Translations under genes and position numbers: made by a program
From: Cesiribacter andamanensis AMV16
GTDB taxonomy: Bacteria > Bacteroidota > Bacteroidia > Cytophagales > Cyclobacteriaceae
Reading direction: 5' to 3'
NCBI RefSeq assembly: GCF_000348925.1
Contig: NZ_AODQ01000024.1
Span: 1 to 45,318, forward strand
Length of the DNA: 45,318 nt
The notes under the pieces: generated by a model
Told to the model about the DNA's origin: nothing
Database searches by the model: none
What the model saw: the letters and a program-made list of their open reading frames with translations, nothing else
In this document: piece by piece, positions 17,705 to 27,054 of the stretch
Position numbering within the stretch: the first letter of the stretch is position 1
How the letters are laid out: the number at the start of each line of letters is the position of its first letter

Positions 17705-17747
17705 GTAAAAAAGGCAGGCTCCTGATTACAATCAGTTTGCCTGCCTT
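17705..17747 (-). terminator. Rho-independent terminator of the DUF6249 gene
   Basis: Stem AAGGCAGGC (17711-17719) with GCCTGCCTT (17739-17747). On the minus strand it is followed by a T tract (A run at plus 17707-17712). It separates the DUF6249 gene from the receiver-TrxR fusion. Confidence 0.75.
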
Positions 17748-17772
17748 AATGTTTCTGTAGGGAGAGGGAGAA

Positions 17773-18117
17773 TTAGGCTTCCTTGCGGCGCACCAGCATA
17801 TAGTAGGCAATAAGGCCCAGGCCACCAAAAATGGTGATCATGGAGAAATAGGCCGTTTCGCTGTTCATCTGGGTGGCCATGTCCAGGATGCCTGCCACCA
17901 GAAAGCCCAGGCCAATGCCTACGGCGGCCATGCCTACTTTAAGAGCGCCAAATTTGCCGGTGCGGTTGTTGGGGTTGCCCTCCAGCAGGCTGGCGTCGTA
18001 GCCTTTTTCGATCATGGCCATGCGCTCCCGGTTACGGGCCTGAATGGCAGAATAAAATACTACAGCTATCGCCACAAACATGGTAATGGGCACGAGGAAT
18101 ACAAATTGATCTTCCAT
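17773..18117 (-). CDS. DUF6249-type small membrane protein
   Basis: 114 residues with three membrane helices (about residues 4-24, 55-77 and 86-108) and a charged loop RNRERMAMIEKGYDASLLEG, here the family hallmark MIEKGYDAS. DUF6249 proteins are common in Bacteroidota and often lie beside ECF sigma and anti-sigma genes, as here: the sigma factor starts 300 nt away on the opposite strand. ATG at 18117 (MEDQFVFLVP) is chosen; an upstream ATG at 18162 adds a non-hydrophobic, poorly conserved stretch. Role unknown, possibly part of the sigma-factor regulon. Confidence 0.8.
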   Translation of the reverse strand: MEDQFVFLVPITMFVAIAVVFYSAIQARNRERMAMIEKGYDASLLEGNPNNRTGKFGALKVGMAAVGIGLGFLVAGILDMATQMNSETAYFSMITIFGGLGLIAYYMLVRRKEA

Positions 18118-18417
18118 GATTTCTTGAGTTTTTAAGTTTCTGCCAATAGGATGCGCAGCCATGCCCCCCGGTTACAAGGAGATACACACTTTTTTGATAG
18201 CCCCCCCTCTCCCAGTCCGCAGCAGGGCTTCCAGCAGGCAGCGGACAGCTTACTTTTTCTACCGACCCTTGCTCCTAACACCCTGATCCAGACCCCACTA
18301 CTTCCTGAGCCGCAGGGGGCAGATCACCAACCGGCAGGGGGCTGCTTTAAAAGATAGAAACTTTTTTTTATATTCCTGTAACCAGAGCCCTGGCGCGGGC
18401 ATCAAAGCACTGCAGGT
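18118..18417. other. Divergent intergenic region, DUF6249 / ECF sigma factor
   Basis: 300 bases between divergent starts. It contains a loose inverted repeat, GTCCGC (18215-18220) and GCGGAC (18241-18246). Next to the sigma gene is a T-rich stretch (18361-18372). No exact TAnnTTTG promoter is visible for either gene, which would fit control by the ECF sigma factor itself, but this is speculative. Confidence 0.4.
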
Positions 18418-18978
18418 ATGACCGATAAATTGCTTATACGTATGGTGCGGGCCGGTAAGCCCGAAGTGTATCGGGCGCTGGTAGAGCGTTACCAGGATAT
18501 GGTCTATAACCTGTGCTTTAAGGTGCTGCTGGATGAGGATGAAGCCAAGGATGCCGCCCAGGAAGCTTTTATCAAAGCCTACCAGGCACTGGGTACGTTT
18601 CGGGAAGACAGCAAATTCTCTACCTGGATGTACCGCATTGCCACCAACGAGGCCCTGGCCAGAACCCGCCGCAAGAAGCGTAGCGCCCCCCTGGAGGAGG
18701 CCCGCCACATGGCCAGCGAGGGCTCCGGTGATAATACGCCGGCCAGCCTGCAGCAGGAGGAGCGCAGCCGCTACCTGCACGCTGCCCTTGCCCAGCTGGA
18801 GGAAACCGATCGCCTGCTGATCTCACTCTATTACCTGGAGGAGGTAAGCATGGATGAGGTGGCCGACATCAGCGGCCTGGATAAGAACCTGGCCAAGGTG
18901 CGCATGCACCGGGCCCGTAAAAAATTGTATACGCTCTTAAGTGGTATTGTAAATCAGGAAGCCAAAGAAGCCTTATGA
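18418..18978 (+). CDS. ECF-type RNA polymerase sigma factor (sigma-70 family)
   Basis: 186 residues with sigma region 2 (YRALVERYQDMVYNLCFKVL ... DEDEAKDAAQEAFIKAY; core and -10 recognition, shown in parts under 20 residues each) and sigma region 4 (LISLYYLEEVSMDEVADISG, then LAKVRMHRARKKL, the -35 helix-turn-helix). Length and layout are those of Bacteroidota ECF factors. The TGA stop overlaps the ATG of the next gene (18975-18978), a typical sigma/anti-sigma coupling. The signal it answers is unknown. Confidence 0.9.
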   Translation: MTDKLLIRMVRAGKPEVYRALVERYQDMVYNLCFKVLLDEDEAKDAAQEAFIKAYQALGTFREDSKFSTWMYRIATNEALARTRRKKRSAPLEEARHMASEGSGDNTPASLQQEERSRYLHAALAQLEETDRLLISLYYLEEVSMDEVADISGLDKNLAKVRMHRARKKLYTLLSGIVNQEAKEAL

Positions 18979-19373
18979 CACCCGAAGAAGACGAAAAATT
19001 GCGCCAGCTCTGGCTCGGCAGCCAGAAGGAAGCCCCTGATGGTTTTTCAGCCTTTATTATGGAAAGCCTGCCCCAGCACCAGCCCCTGCCAGAGGCCCTT
19101 AAGCGCCCCCTGCTGGCACCCCAGGTGGCCGGCCTGCTGCTGGCGCTGCTGATTGTGGGCAGCGGCCTTACCATTTTGTTTGGCGGCAGTGCTCCTGCGG
19201 CAGGTCCGCCGGCTGGCTGGCAGCAGCTGTTGCTGCAATGGCTGGGTACAGGCCAGCAGGCCCTGGAGAGCTCACCTGCGCTGCTACCGGGCCTGGCGGC
19301 TCTCTCCATCGGCACTATACTCCTGACGGCCCTGGACCGGCTGCTCAAGCGCATGCTGCTGCACAGGTCCTAG
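18975..19373 (+). CDS. Candidate anti-sigma factor, small two-helix membrane protein
   Basis: 132 residues: a charged cytoplasmic N-terminus (about 1-48, MTPEEDEKLRQLWLGSQ), a first membrane helix (about 52-73, LLLALLIVGSGLTILFGG), a periplasmic loop and a second helix (about 100-118). Its start overlaps the sigma stop codon, so it is translated with it. I infer it holds the ECF factor at the membrane. I see no zinc-binding ZAS motif, so the inference rests on position and topology. The gene is followed by a strong hairpin terminator. Confidence 0.6.
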   Translation: MTPEEDEKLRQLWLGSQKEAPDGFSAFIMESLPQHQPLPEALKRPLLAPQVAGLLLALLIVGSGLTILFGGSAPAAGPPAGWQQLLLQWLGTGQQALESSPALLPGLAALSIGTILLTALDRLLKRMLLHRS

Positions 19374-19397
19374 GCAATCCCCCCTGGCAATACAAAA

Positions 19398-19446
19398 CAA
19401 GGCCTGGCCCGGAACCAAGTTCCAGACCAGGCCTTGCTCGTTTTTT
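19398..19446. terminator. Bidirectional hairpin terminator
   Basis: Stem CAAGGCCTGG (19398-19407) with CCAGGCCTTG (19427-19436), then TTTTTT at 19441-19446. It ends the sigma/anti-sigma operon and, from the other side, the convergent flavin reductase gene. Confidence 0.75.
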
Positions 19447-19462
19447 GGGCTTGGGTTGTGGG

Positions 19463-20001
19463 TTAGCCGCCGTAGTGGTAAATGGTTTCCCATTCTACCA
19501 GCGGCTCGGCCTCGGGATTTATATCTTCGGCATGTACCACCTCGCCCAGGATCAGTACATGATCGGCCTCGGAATGGATGACTTCCTTTACCCGGCACTC
19601 CAGAAAGGCCGGCACGGAACGAAACACCGGCACACCGGTTTTGGGCCCTTCTTCAAAAGCATAGCCATTGATGCGGCCCGGCTCTATCACACTCTCCTTG
19701 GCAAAGGGGCTCACCATGGGCAAATCGGCCTTGCCCAGAATGTTAAGCGCAAATACGCGGCTTTTGGCAATGGTCTCGTTCAGGTCGCTGCTGGCCTGCA
19801 CGGCAACCAGCACCATGGGCGGATCAAACGAGCACTGTGTTACCCAGCTTACCAGGCCGGCGGCATAGTAATCGTCCTGCCGGCTGGGCATTTCATCGGC
19901 TTTTTGCGGGTGGTCAGGATATGAAAACCATACGATATTTTTTTAAGGGCACCCGCCAGGGGGTCATGTTTCCCTACGGTGCGCTCCATGTGTCGTTTCA
20001 T
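19463..20001 (-). CDS. Flavin reductase-like FMN-binding protein, frameshifted near the N-terminus
   Basis: The intact part shows the flavin-reductase-like fold: GLVSWVTQCSFDPPMVLVAVQ, FALNILGK, then VPVFRSVPAFLECRV and DHVLILGEVVHAE. Upstream, the minus strand has an ATG at 20001 with MKRHMERTVGKHDPLAGALKKISYGFHILTTR (cut here into the hallmarks DPLAGAL and YGFHILTTR), which is the expected N-terminus. The two parts are one base out of frame at a T5 run (plus 19901-19905); six would read RKKADEMPSRQDDY. Restored length is about 179 residues, normal for the family. Such proteins bind FMN and reduce flavins or act in small flavin-dependent reactions. Not linked to an obvious partner oxygenase here. 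Confidence 0.8.
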
Positions 20002-20440
20002 AGGCTCTATGGGGTTTAGTACCCTTTTTTAACCTGCAGCAGGGCAAAGGGTTTTGCTCTGGCTGCAGGCAGTTGCCTATGCATAGGTGAGGGAGCAAAA
20101 AAAGCCCCTTTCCGGTTAAGGAGAGGGGCATCAAGACTAAAAAGCTTTGTATTTAGTAACCAACGCACACTACTAAACACTCCAGTTCAGCTAAAAAAAT
20201 AAATTGCTTTCGGTAAAAAAATGGTGCTTAAAAAATAAAGCAAGTAAACAGAGCTTAAAAAAAATCGGTTAAGCTTAAAAAATCTTCTTCTTCTTCAGCT
20301 GCCAAACCTAGTTAGGCTACCGTTGAAGCACGTCCTATTATACTCTGCTGTTTGCCCCAAGGTTACGCTATGCTCTTATTTTTTTAGAAAAAATAGGGCC
20401 AGCATAAGCAAACGCTCTAACTATCTGATTATCAACCTGC
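20002..20440. other. 439-bp AT-rich gap upstream of uvsE with an orphan terminator and short repeats
   Basis: No convincing gene. It holds a minus-oriented terminator-like hairpin (20097-20129) and three copies of GCTTAAAAAA starting at 20226, 20253 and 20273. A reading frame crossing 20323-20796 overlaps uvsE in another frame and is not family-like. The promoter of uvsE should lie here but I cannot point to an exact consensus. Confidence 0.45.
20097..20129 (-). terminator. Terminator-like hairpin with no gene to its right on the minus strand
   Basis: GCCCCT (20104-20109) pairs with AGGGGC (20124-20129), extended inward by TCC/GGA after one mismatch. A run of seven A at 20097-20103 provides the U tail on the minus strand. 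No minus-strand gene lies between it and uvsE. Confidence 0.45.
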
Positions 20441-21394
20441 ATGATACACCGAATAGGCTACGCCTGCATCAACCAGACCCTCTCAGATCAAAAAATTTCT
20501 GTAAACCGCGGCATGATCCGCAAAACCTTTCTGGAGAAGGGTCCGGCCTATGCCGCCGAGCTCATTCGCCTGAACCTGCAGGACCTGGCCCGCATTGTAG
20601 ACTGGAACCAGCAGCATGGCATTCGCTTCTACCGCATGAGCAGCGATATGTTTCCCTGGATGAGCGAGTATTCACTGGAGGAGCTCCCCGGCTTTGCCTC
20701 ACTTGCAGACCTGCTGCAGACCATAGGCAGTACCGTGCAGCAGTACAACCACCGCATCTCCTTCCATCCCGGTCCGTTCAATGTGCTGGCCTCTGAAAAT
20801 GAGGGGGTGGTGGCAAAAACCCTCAAGGAGCTGGATCAGCACAGCCAGATCATGGACCTGATGGGACTGGACCGCAGCCCCTTTTACAAGATCAACATTC
20901 ATGTGGGCACCACGCTGCAGGGGCGCAAAGAGGAGGCGCTGGCTACCTTTTGCCGCAATTTCAGCCGGCTGTCAGACGGCAGCAGGGCCCGCCTTACGGT
21001 AGAAAATGATGATAAAGCCGGCATGTACCATACCGGCGATCTGTACCAGGGCATTTATCGGCAGATTGGCATTCCGCTGGTCTTTGATTTTCACCACCAC
21101 TACTGCCATAGCGGGGGCATACCCGAGGCCGAAGCGCTGGCGCTGGCGCTGAGCACCTGGCCCGAGGGTATTTTGCCGGTGGTGCACTATTCCGAGCCAA
21201 AATCGCTGGAGGAGAAAAAGCTGCTGCGGGCGCATGCCGACCTCATAGAGCACCGCATACCCGATTACGGCTACGATTTTGACGTGATGGTGGAAGCCAA
21301 GAGCAAAGAGTGTGCCCTGCTCCATTACCGCCAGCAGGAAGCGGAAGGGGCGCTGCGCGATAGCCTGTTTGCCTCACTGGATAGCCTGCTCTGA
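20441..21394 (+). CDS. uvsE: UV damage endonuclease UvsE (UvdE family)
   Basis: 317 residues, a TIM-barrel enzyme that nicks DNA 5' to cyclobutane dimers and other lesions, starting an excision pathway independent of UvrABC. Family landmarks: start MIHRIGYACIN, RFYRMSSDMFPW, the metal-binding sequence ISFHPGPFNVLAS, INIHVGTTLQGRKEEAL, LTVENDDKAG, VFDFHHHYCH and the C-terminal YDFDVMVEAKSKE. These carry the His, Glu and Asp ligands of the metal cluster. Length and motif order are normal, so I take it as functional. It is a single gene: the following hairpin ends it, and there is no repair operon around. Confidence 0.9.
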   Translation: MIHRIGYACINQTLSDQKISVNRGMIRKTFLEKGPAYAAELIRLNLQDLARIVDWNQQHGIRFYRMSSDMFPWMSEYSLEELPGFASLADLLQTIGSTVQQYNHRISFHPGPFNVLASENEGVVAKTLKELDQHSQIMDLMGLDRSPFYKINIHVGTTLQGRKEEALATFCRNFSRLSDGSRARLTVENDDKAGMYHTGDLYQGIYRQIGIPLVFDFHHHYCHSGGIPEAEALALALSTWPEGILPVVHYSEPKSLEEKKLLRAHADLIEHRIPDYGYDFDVMVEAKSKECALLHYRQQEAEGALRDSLFASLDSLL

Positions 21395-21417
21395 CCCCTG
21401 GCCACCCCCCTTACACA

Positions 21418-21444
21418 CCAAGAGCTGCCTAAAGCAGCTCTTGG
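21418..21444 (+). terminator. Hairpin downstream of uvsE
   Basis: A perfect 11-bp inverted repeat, CCAAGAGCTGC (21418-21428) with GCAGCTCTTGG (21434-21444), loop of five bases. It lacks a strong T tail, so it could also be a processing or stability hairpin. Confidence 0.5.
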
Positions 21445-21590
21445 TAAATTGGCGAGTGGGTGCCAACACGGATGCGGACTCCCCTCCAACGGCCTGGCCG
21501 TCTCCAATCATCTCTTTTGAAGAAATTTACGTTAAAATTAGTGAAAGTCAAACAGTTAGCTGAATAATTTTTTAACCCTCCACGTTTTTC

Positions 21591-22100
21591 ATGCTCAAGC
21601 CAAACCAGCCCGTTCCCCCTATTGAAGTACCCCTCCTGCAGGGAGGCCACTGGAGTCTGCACCGGCAAACCCCCAAAGAGTTCAGCCTCCTGGTTTTTTA
21701 CAGAGGCCACCATTGCCCCATTTGCCGCCACTACCTGCACACCCTCAGCACCCTGCTTCCGGAATTTTCCCAGCGGGGCATTGAGGTGATCGCACTCAGT
21801 GTCAACAGCCGCCAAAAGGCCCTGCAATCGCAAAATGAATGGTTTACCGGTGCCCTGCCCCTTGGCTACGATTTCCCGATCGAGCAGGCCCGCCAGCTGG
21901 GTCTCTATATTTCCAGAGGCCTGAAACCCCACGAACCGGAGCTTTTCTTTGAGCCAGCCATCCTGACTGTACGGCCCGATAACCGGCTATACAGCATTAT
22001 TGTGCAGAGCACCCCCTTTGGCCGGCCGCATATAAAAGACCTGCTGCAGACCTTCGACTATTTTATCGACGAAAATTATCCTCCCCGCGGCGACGCTTAA
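21591..22100 (+). CDS. Peroxiredoxin-like (AhpC/TSA) family protein
   Basis: 169 residues, cytoplasmic (no signal). The active region reads FYRGHHCPICRHYLHTL with a CPIC motif, so the peroxidatic Cys is followed by a second Cys two residues on. This marks the redoxin-like AhpC/TSA subgroup rather than classical 2-Cys peroxiredoxins. It is preceded by VPLLQGGHWSL and followed by IEVIALSVNSR and a C-terminal strand ILTVRPDNRLYSI. Likely reduces peroxides or protein disulfides. It ends 39 nt before the NtrC-type regulator, but that gene has its own regulatory sequences, so cotranscription is uncertain. Confidence 0.8.
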   Translation: MLKPNQPVPPIEVPLLQGGHWSLHRQTPKEFSLLVFYRGHHCPICRHYLHTLSTLLPEFSQRGIEVIALSVNSRQKALQSQNEWFTGALPLGYDFPIEQARQLGLYISRGLKPHEPELFFEPAILTVRPDNRLYSIIVQSTPFGRPHIKDLLQTFDYFIDENYPPRGDA

Positions 22101-22103
22101 TGC

Positions 22104-22139
22104 TATTCCCAAAATTGGAAAAATAGTATATTTGGGAAT

Positions 22140-22140
<1 letters not shown>
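22104..22140. promoter_or_regulatory. Promoter -7 box within a 10-bp inverted repeat that reaches the start codon
   Basis: TATTCCCAAA (22104-22113) and TTTGGGAATA (22131-22140) are perfect inverted arms, 17-nt spacer. TATATTTG (22127-22134) matches the -7 consensus and overlaps the right arm, whose last base is the A of the ATG. A protein bound here would block transcription and translation of the NtrC-type regulator; the message is predicted leaderless. I see no TTG at the standard -33 distance. Confidence 0.5.
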
Positions 22141-23474
<1,334 letters not shown>

Positions 23475-23516
23475 CTACCCGACCACCCCTTATATGCCGC
23501 TCTAACCCCCTTTGCC

Positions 23517-26500
23517 ATGACCGACCTAGAACAGCTTACACACGCCCTTGAGCAGGAGCAGCAGGCCCGCCGGGAGGCGGAGCGCCTGGCCGCCCAAACC
23601 GCTGCCGAGCTGGCCCGGGTACAGCAGGCGCTGCAACAGGAGATGGCAGAGCAGGCTCGGGAAAATTCCGTATTACGAGAGGACATTTCGGCACACGAGC
23701 AGATAGAGGAGCGGCTGCGCAAAAGCGAAGAAGCCCTGCTGGAGGCGCAGGAACTGGGCAATCTGGGCCGCTGGGAGCTTAGTATGGCTGACTTAAGCCT
23801 GCAGTGGTCGCCCCAGCTCTTTCGGCAGTTTGGCCTTGATCCGCAGGCTTCCCCGCCGGCCGGGGGTGATTTTTTTTCCTACATCCACCCCGATGATCTT
23901 TGCCTGGCCCAGGAGGGCATTCAACAGTCGCTTAGCCAGGGCTATTCCAGCTTTGAGCTGCGCATTGTGCGGCCCGATGGCGCCATTCGGCACCTGCACA
24001 CCACCGTAAAGGTAGAAAATGGCGCCAGCGGCGAGCCCGAGCGGGTGTTTGGCACTTCGCTTGACGTAACCGAACTACGCCGCACCGAAGACCAGTTGCA
24101 GAAGAGCGAAGAACGCTTTACCCTGGCCATGCATGGCATGAATGAAGGCATCTGGGACTGGAACCTGCTTACCAACGAGGTATACCTCTCTCCCCAATGG
24201 AAGGCTCTCATTGGCTATCAGGATCATGAGCTGGAAAATACCTTTGAGAACTTTACGGCTCCGGCCCACCCCGAGGACAAGCAACGTATCAAAACCCTGG
24301 TGTGGGGAAGTGTTGCTTCCCAGCCCACCAACCTAAGCTACGAGTGTCGGATGAAGCATCGCACTGGCCAGTGGCGGCACGTCATGGTCCGCTGCAGGCT
24401 GGTGTATAACCAGCAGGGGGAACTGATACGCCTGGTAGGAGCCAGCTCCGATGTAACCCAGCGTGTACAAGCCGAGCAGAAACTCTTCAGCACAATTGAT
24501 CAGCTCAAGATCCTGAACAAAATATCACTGAGTTTTAACTCGGTATCGGAAGATTTTGAAAAACCCATTCAGGAAGCGCTGCAGCTTATTGGGCAGCATA
24601 TAGAGGCCAGCCGGGTTTACATTTTTGAAAACTCTTCCGATGGGGTATTTACCTCTAACACCTTTGAATGGTGCAATACAGGCATTAGCCCGCAGATCGA
24701 CTATCTGCAGAACATCCCCTATTCGGTTTTGCCGCACTTCCGCAAACAGCTCAAAAAAGAAGGCTTGGTCTACCCCAATGCCGAGGAACTGCCACAGGCG
24801 CTCAAAACCCATCTGCTGAAACAATCGAGCCGTTCGCTCATCATCATGCCGCTGTACCTGCAGGATGAACTGGCCGGTTTTGTAGGCCTTGATGACTGCC
24901 TGCAGCAGCGCCAGTGGGAAGCCACCGATATTGACCTGCTGGACACCTTCTCTAACCTGCTGGGCAACATCTTTGAGCGGCAGCAGGCCGAATACCGCCT
25001 GTTGCAGAGTGAAGAAAAATACCGCTCACTGGTAGATAACCTCAGTGAAGTGATCTTTCAGACCGATGAGAACAACTGCCTGATCTTTCTGAACCCGGCC
25101 TGGCAGGAGATTACCGGCTATAGTCCGGAAGAGTGCCTGGGCCAGCCCCTGAGCAGCTACATCCTGGCCCAGGACCGGGCCGAGTTTGTGGCCCTGCGCC
25201 AGCTGCTTCATGAGCATAAGATTGACTTCTGCCGGCAGGTGTTGCGCATACGTGTAAAAGGGGGCGGCGTCCGCTACCTGGAGTTTTTTGCGCGCCTGAT
25301 CGAAAATAAATGGGGGCAGGCTGTCGGCCTTAGCGGTACCCTGGCCGATGTAACCGATCAGCAGCTAACCAACGAAAAGCTCATCAAGGCCCGCGATGGC
25401 GCCGAAAAAGCCTCGCAGGCCAAAGCCCAGTTTCTCTCCATCATGAGCCACGAGATCCGCACGCCCCTCAATGCCATGCTGGGCATCTCGCAGCTGCTCA
25501 TTCGCCAGAAGCCGCGGCCAGACCAGGAAGACAACCTGCGGCTGCTTATCTTCTCAGGCGAGAACCTGCTGTCGCTCATCAATGATATTCTTGATTTTAA
25601 CAAGATAGAAGCTGGCAAGATTGCCCTGGAGCAAACAGCCTTTGACCTGCACAAGCTGTGCCATGGCCTGCAAAAAGCCCTGAGCCTGAAGGCCGACGAG
25701 CGCAATATCAGCCTGCAGCTGCAGATAGAGGAAGGGGTGCCCGCCCGGGTAACCGGCGATGCTACCCGCCTTACCCAGATCCTGAACAACCTGCTGGATA
25801 ATGCCATAAAATTCACCCCCAAGGGTACGGTTACGCTACGTGTGCAGCTGCAGGAACTACAGGAGCAGGAGGTGCAGCTGGCCTTTTCAGTAAGTGATAC
25901 CGGCATTGGCATACCAGCCGACTCCCTGGAGCAGATCTTTGATACCTTTACACAGGCCCACCCCAGCAGCAGCACCAAGTACGGCGGCACCGGCCTGGGC
26001 CTGGCCATTGTAAAACGCCTGCTGGAGCTGCTGGGCAGTCAGATTACTGTAGAAAGCCAGCAGGGAGAAGGGAGCACCTTTTACTTTGCCCTGCGCTTTG
26101 CCCTGCCGGCAGCCGAAGAAGCCATGGAAATACCCTACCTGGCCTTTAAGGAACCCCCAAGCCAGCGCATACAGCAGGCCTCGCTGCTGCTGGTAGAAGA
26201 TAACCCCCTGAACATGCTGGTGCTGGTGCAGTTTTTTGAAGCCTGGGGAGTAACCCCCGATGTGGCCGACAATGGCCTGCAGGCGCTGGAAAAGCTGCAA
26301 AAGCAGCACTATGACCTGGTGCTGATGGACCTGCATATGCCCGAACTGGATGGCATGCAAACGGTAAAACGCATCCGAAAAGACCTGGCCCTTGCAGATC
26401 TGCCCGTAATAGCCCTTACGGCCAATGCCCGGCCCGGCATCCGCCAGCAGGTAATTGACGCCGGCATGACCGACTACATCAGCAAACCCTTTGAACCGGA

Positions 26501-26966
26501 AGATCTGTACCGCAAAGTGCTCAAGTACCTGCCGCAGGCCAAAGCTCCGCTGGCGCCCCCCCCGCTGCCTTTGCCGCTGCCGCAGCCGGCCGAAACAGCT
26601 GCCGTGCGCTTTAGCCTCAACAAGCTATACCGGCAAAGCAATAACAACCAGGAGTTTGTAGACCGCATGGTGCGCCTCTTTATCAAGACCTGCGAAGAGC
26701 AGCGCATTGCCTTCAAGGATGCCCTGCAGCAGGGCGATGCCCCCCGGGTGCGGGATATAGCCCACAGGCTGAAGCCCAACATCGATCTATTTGAGGTACG
26801 CTGCCAGCATAGCAGCATACGCAGGCTGGAGCTCATGGAGCTCAGTGAGCTGCAAACGCCCGAAGGCTGGAGCATGGCCGAGGGACTGGTACATTGCCTG
26901 GAAGAAATTACCGGCCAGCTGCAAAAATGGGTAGATGAACAAAGCCCCACTCCCTCGGTGAGCTAA
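23517..26966 (+). CDS. Soluble multi-PAS/GAF hybrid histidine kinase with receiver and HPt-like domains
   Basis: 1149 residues, no membrane helix, so cytosolic. Order: coiled coil (1-80); PAS with PAC (about 80-185); PAS with PAC (about 190-320); GAF (about 325-485); PAS (about 500-620); HisKA with phospho-His in SHEIRTPLNAM (about 645); HATPase with LLDNAIKFTPKG, DTGIGIP and GGTGLGLAIV; receiver with LLLVEDN and phospho-Asp in LVLMDLHMPELDG; HPt-like domain near 1045-1140 with IAHRLKPNIDLF. The start ATG at 23517 follows the regulator by 42 nt, so the pair is probably one operon. Likely phosphorelay: His to receiver Asp to HPt His to the NtrC-type regulator. Signals unknown; PAS and GAF could bind small molecules or sense redox or light. 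Confidence 0.9.
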   Translation: MTDLEQLTHALEQEQQARREAERLAAQTAAELARVQQALQQEMAEQARENSVLREDISAHEQIEERLRKSEEALLEAQELGNLGRWELSMADLSLQWSPQLFRQFGLDPQASPPAGGDFFSYIHPDDLCLAQEGIQQSLSQGYSSFELRIVRPDGAIRHLHTTVKVENGASGEPERVFGTSLDVTELRRTEDQLQKSEERFTLAMHGMNEGIWDWNLLTNEVYLSPQWKALIGYQDHELENTFENFTAPAHPEDKQRIKTLVWGSVASQPTNLSYECRMKHRTGQWRHVMVRCRLVYNQQGELIRLVGASSDVTQRVQAEQKLFSTIDQLKILNKISLSFNSVSEDFEKPIQEALQLIGQHIEASRVYIFENSSDGVFTSNTFEWCNTGISPQIDYLQNIPYSVLPHFRKQLKKEGLVYPNAEELPQALKTHLLKQSSRSLIIMPLYLQDELAGFVGLDDCLQQRQWEATDIDLLDTFSNLLGNIFERQQAEYRLLQSEEKYRSLVDNLSEVIFQTDENNCLIFLNPAWQEITGYSPEECLGQPLSSYILAQDRAEFVALRQLLHEHKIDFCRQVLRIRVKGGGVRYLEFFARLIENKWGQAVGLSGTLADVTDQQLTNEKLIKARDGAEKASQAKAQFLSIMSHEIRTPLNAMLGISQLLIRQKPRPDQEDNLRLLIFSGENLLSLINDILDFNKIEAGKIALEQTAFDLHKLCHGLQKALSLKADERNISLQLQIEEGVPARVTGDATRLTQILNNLLDNAIKFTPKGTVTLRVQLQELQEQEVQLAFSVSDTGIGIPADSLEQIFDTFTQAHPSSSTKYGGTGLGLAIVKRLLELLGSQITVESQQGEGSTFYFALRFALPAAEEAMEIPYLAFKEPPSQRIQQASLLLVEDNPLNMLVLVQFFEAWGVTPDVADNGLQALEKLQKQHYDLVLMDLHMPELDGMQTVKRIRKDLALADLPVIALTANARPGIRQQVIDAGMTDYISKPFEPEDLYRKVLKYLPQAKAPLAPPPLPLPLPQPAETAAVRFSLNKLYRQSNNNQEFVDRMVRLFIKTCEEQRIAFKDALQQGDAPRVRDIAHRLKPNIDLFEVRCQHSSIRRLELMELSELQTPEGWSMAEGLVHCLEEITGQLQKWVDEQSPTPSVS

Positions 26967-27054
26967 GGTAGCAGGGCTTTTACAAATCGGTAAAGTCGTA
27001 AAGGGTGAAGGCCCGTAAGCTAATTCTGCACGGTAGCCTGTCTACTCCCTGCTC

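Noticed and set aside
20323-20796. Plus-strand frame overlapping the start of uvsE
   Set aside because: Runs into uvsE in another frame and has no protein-like pattern beyond composition.
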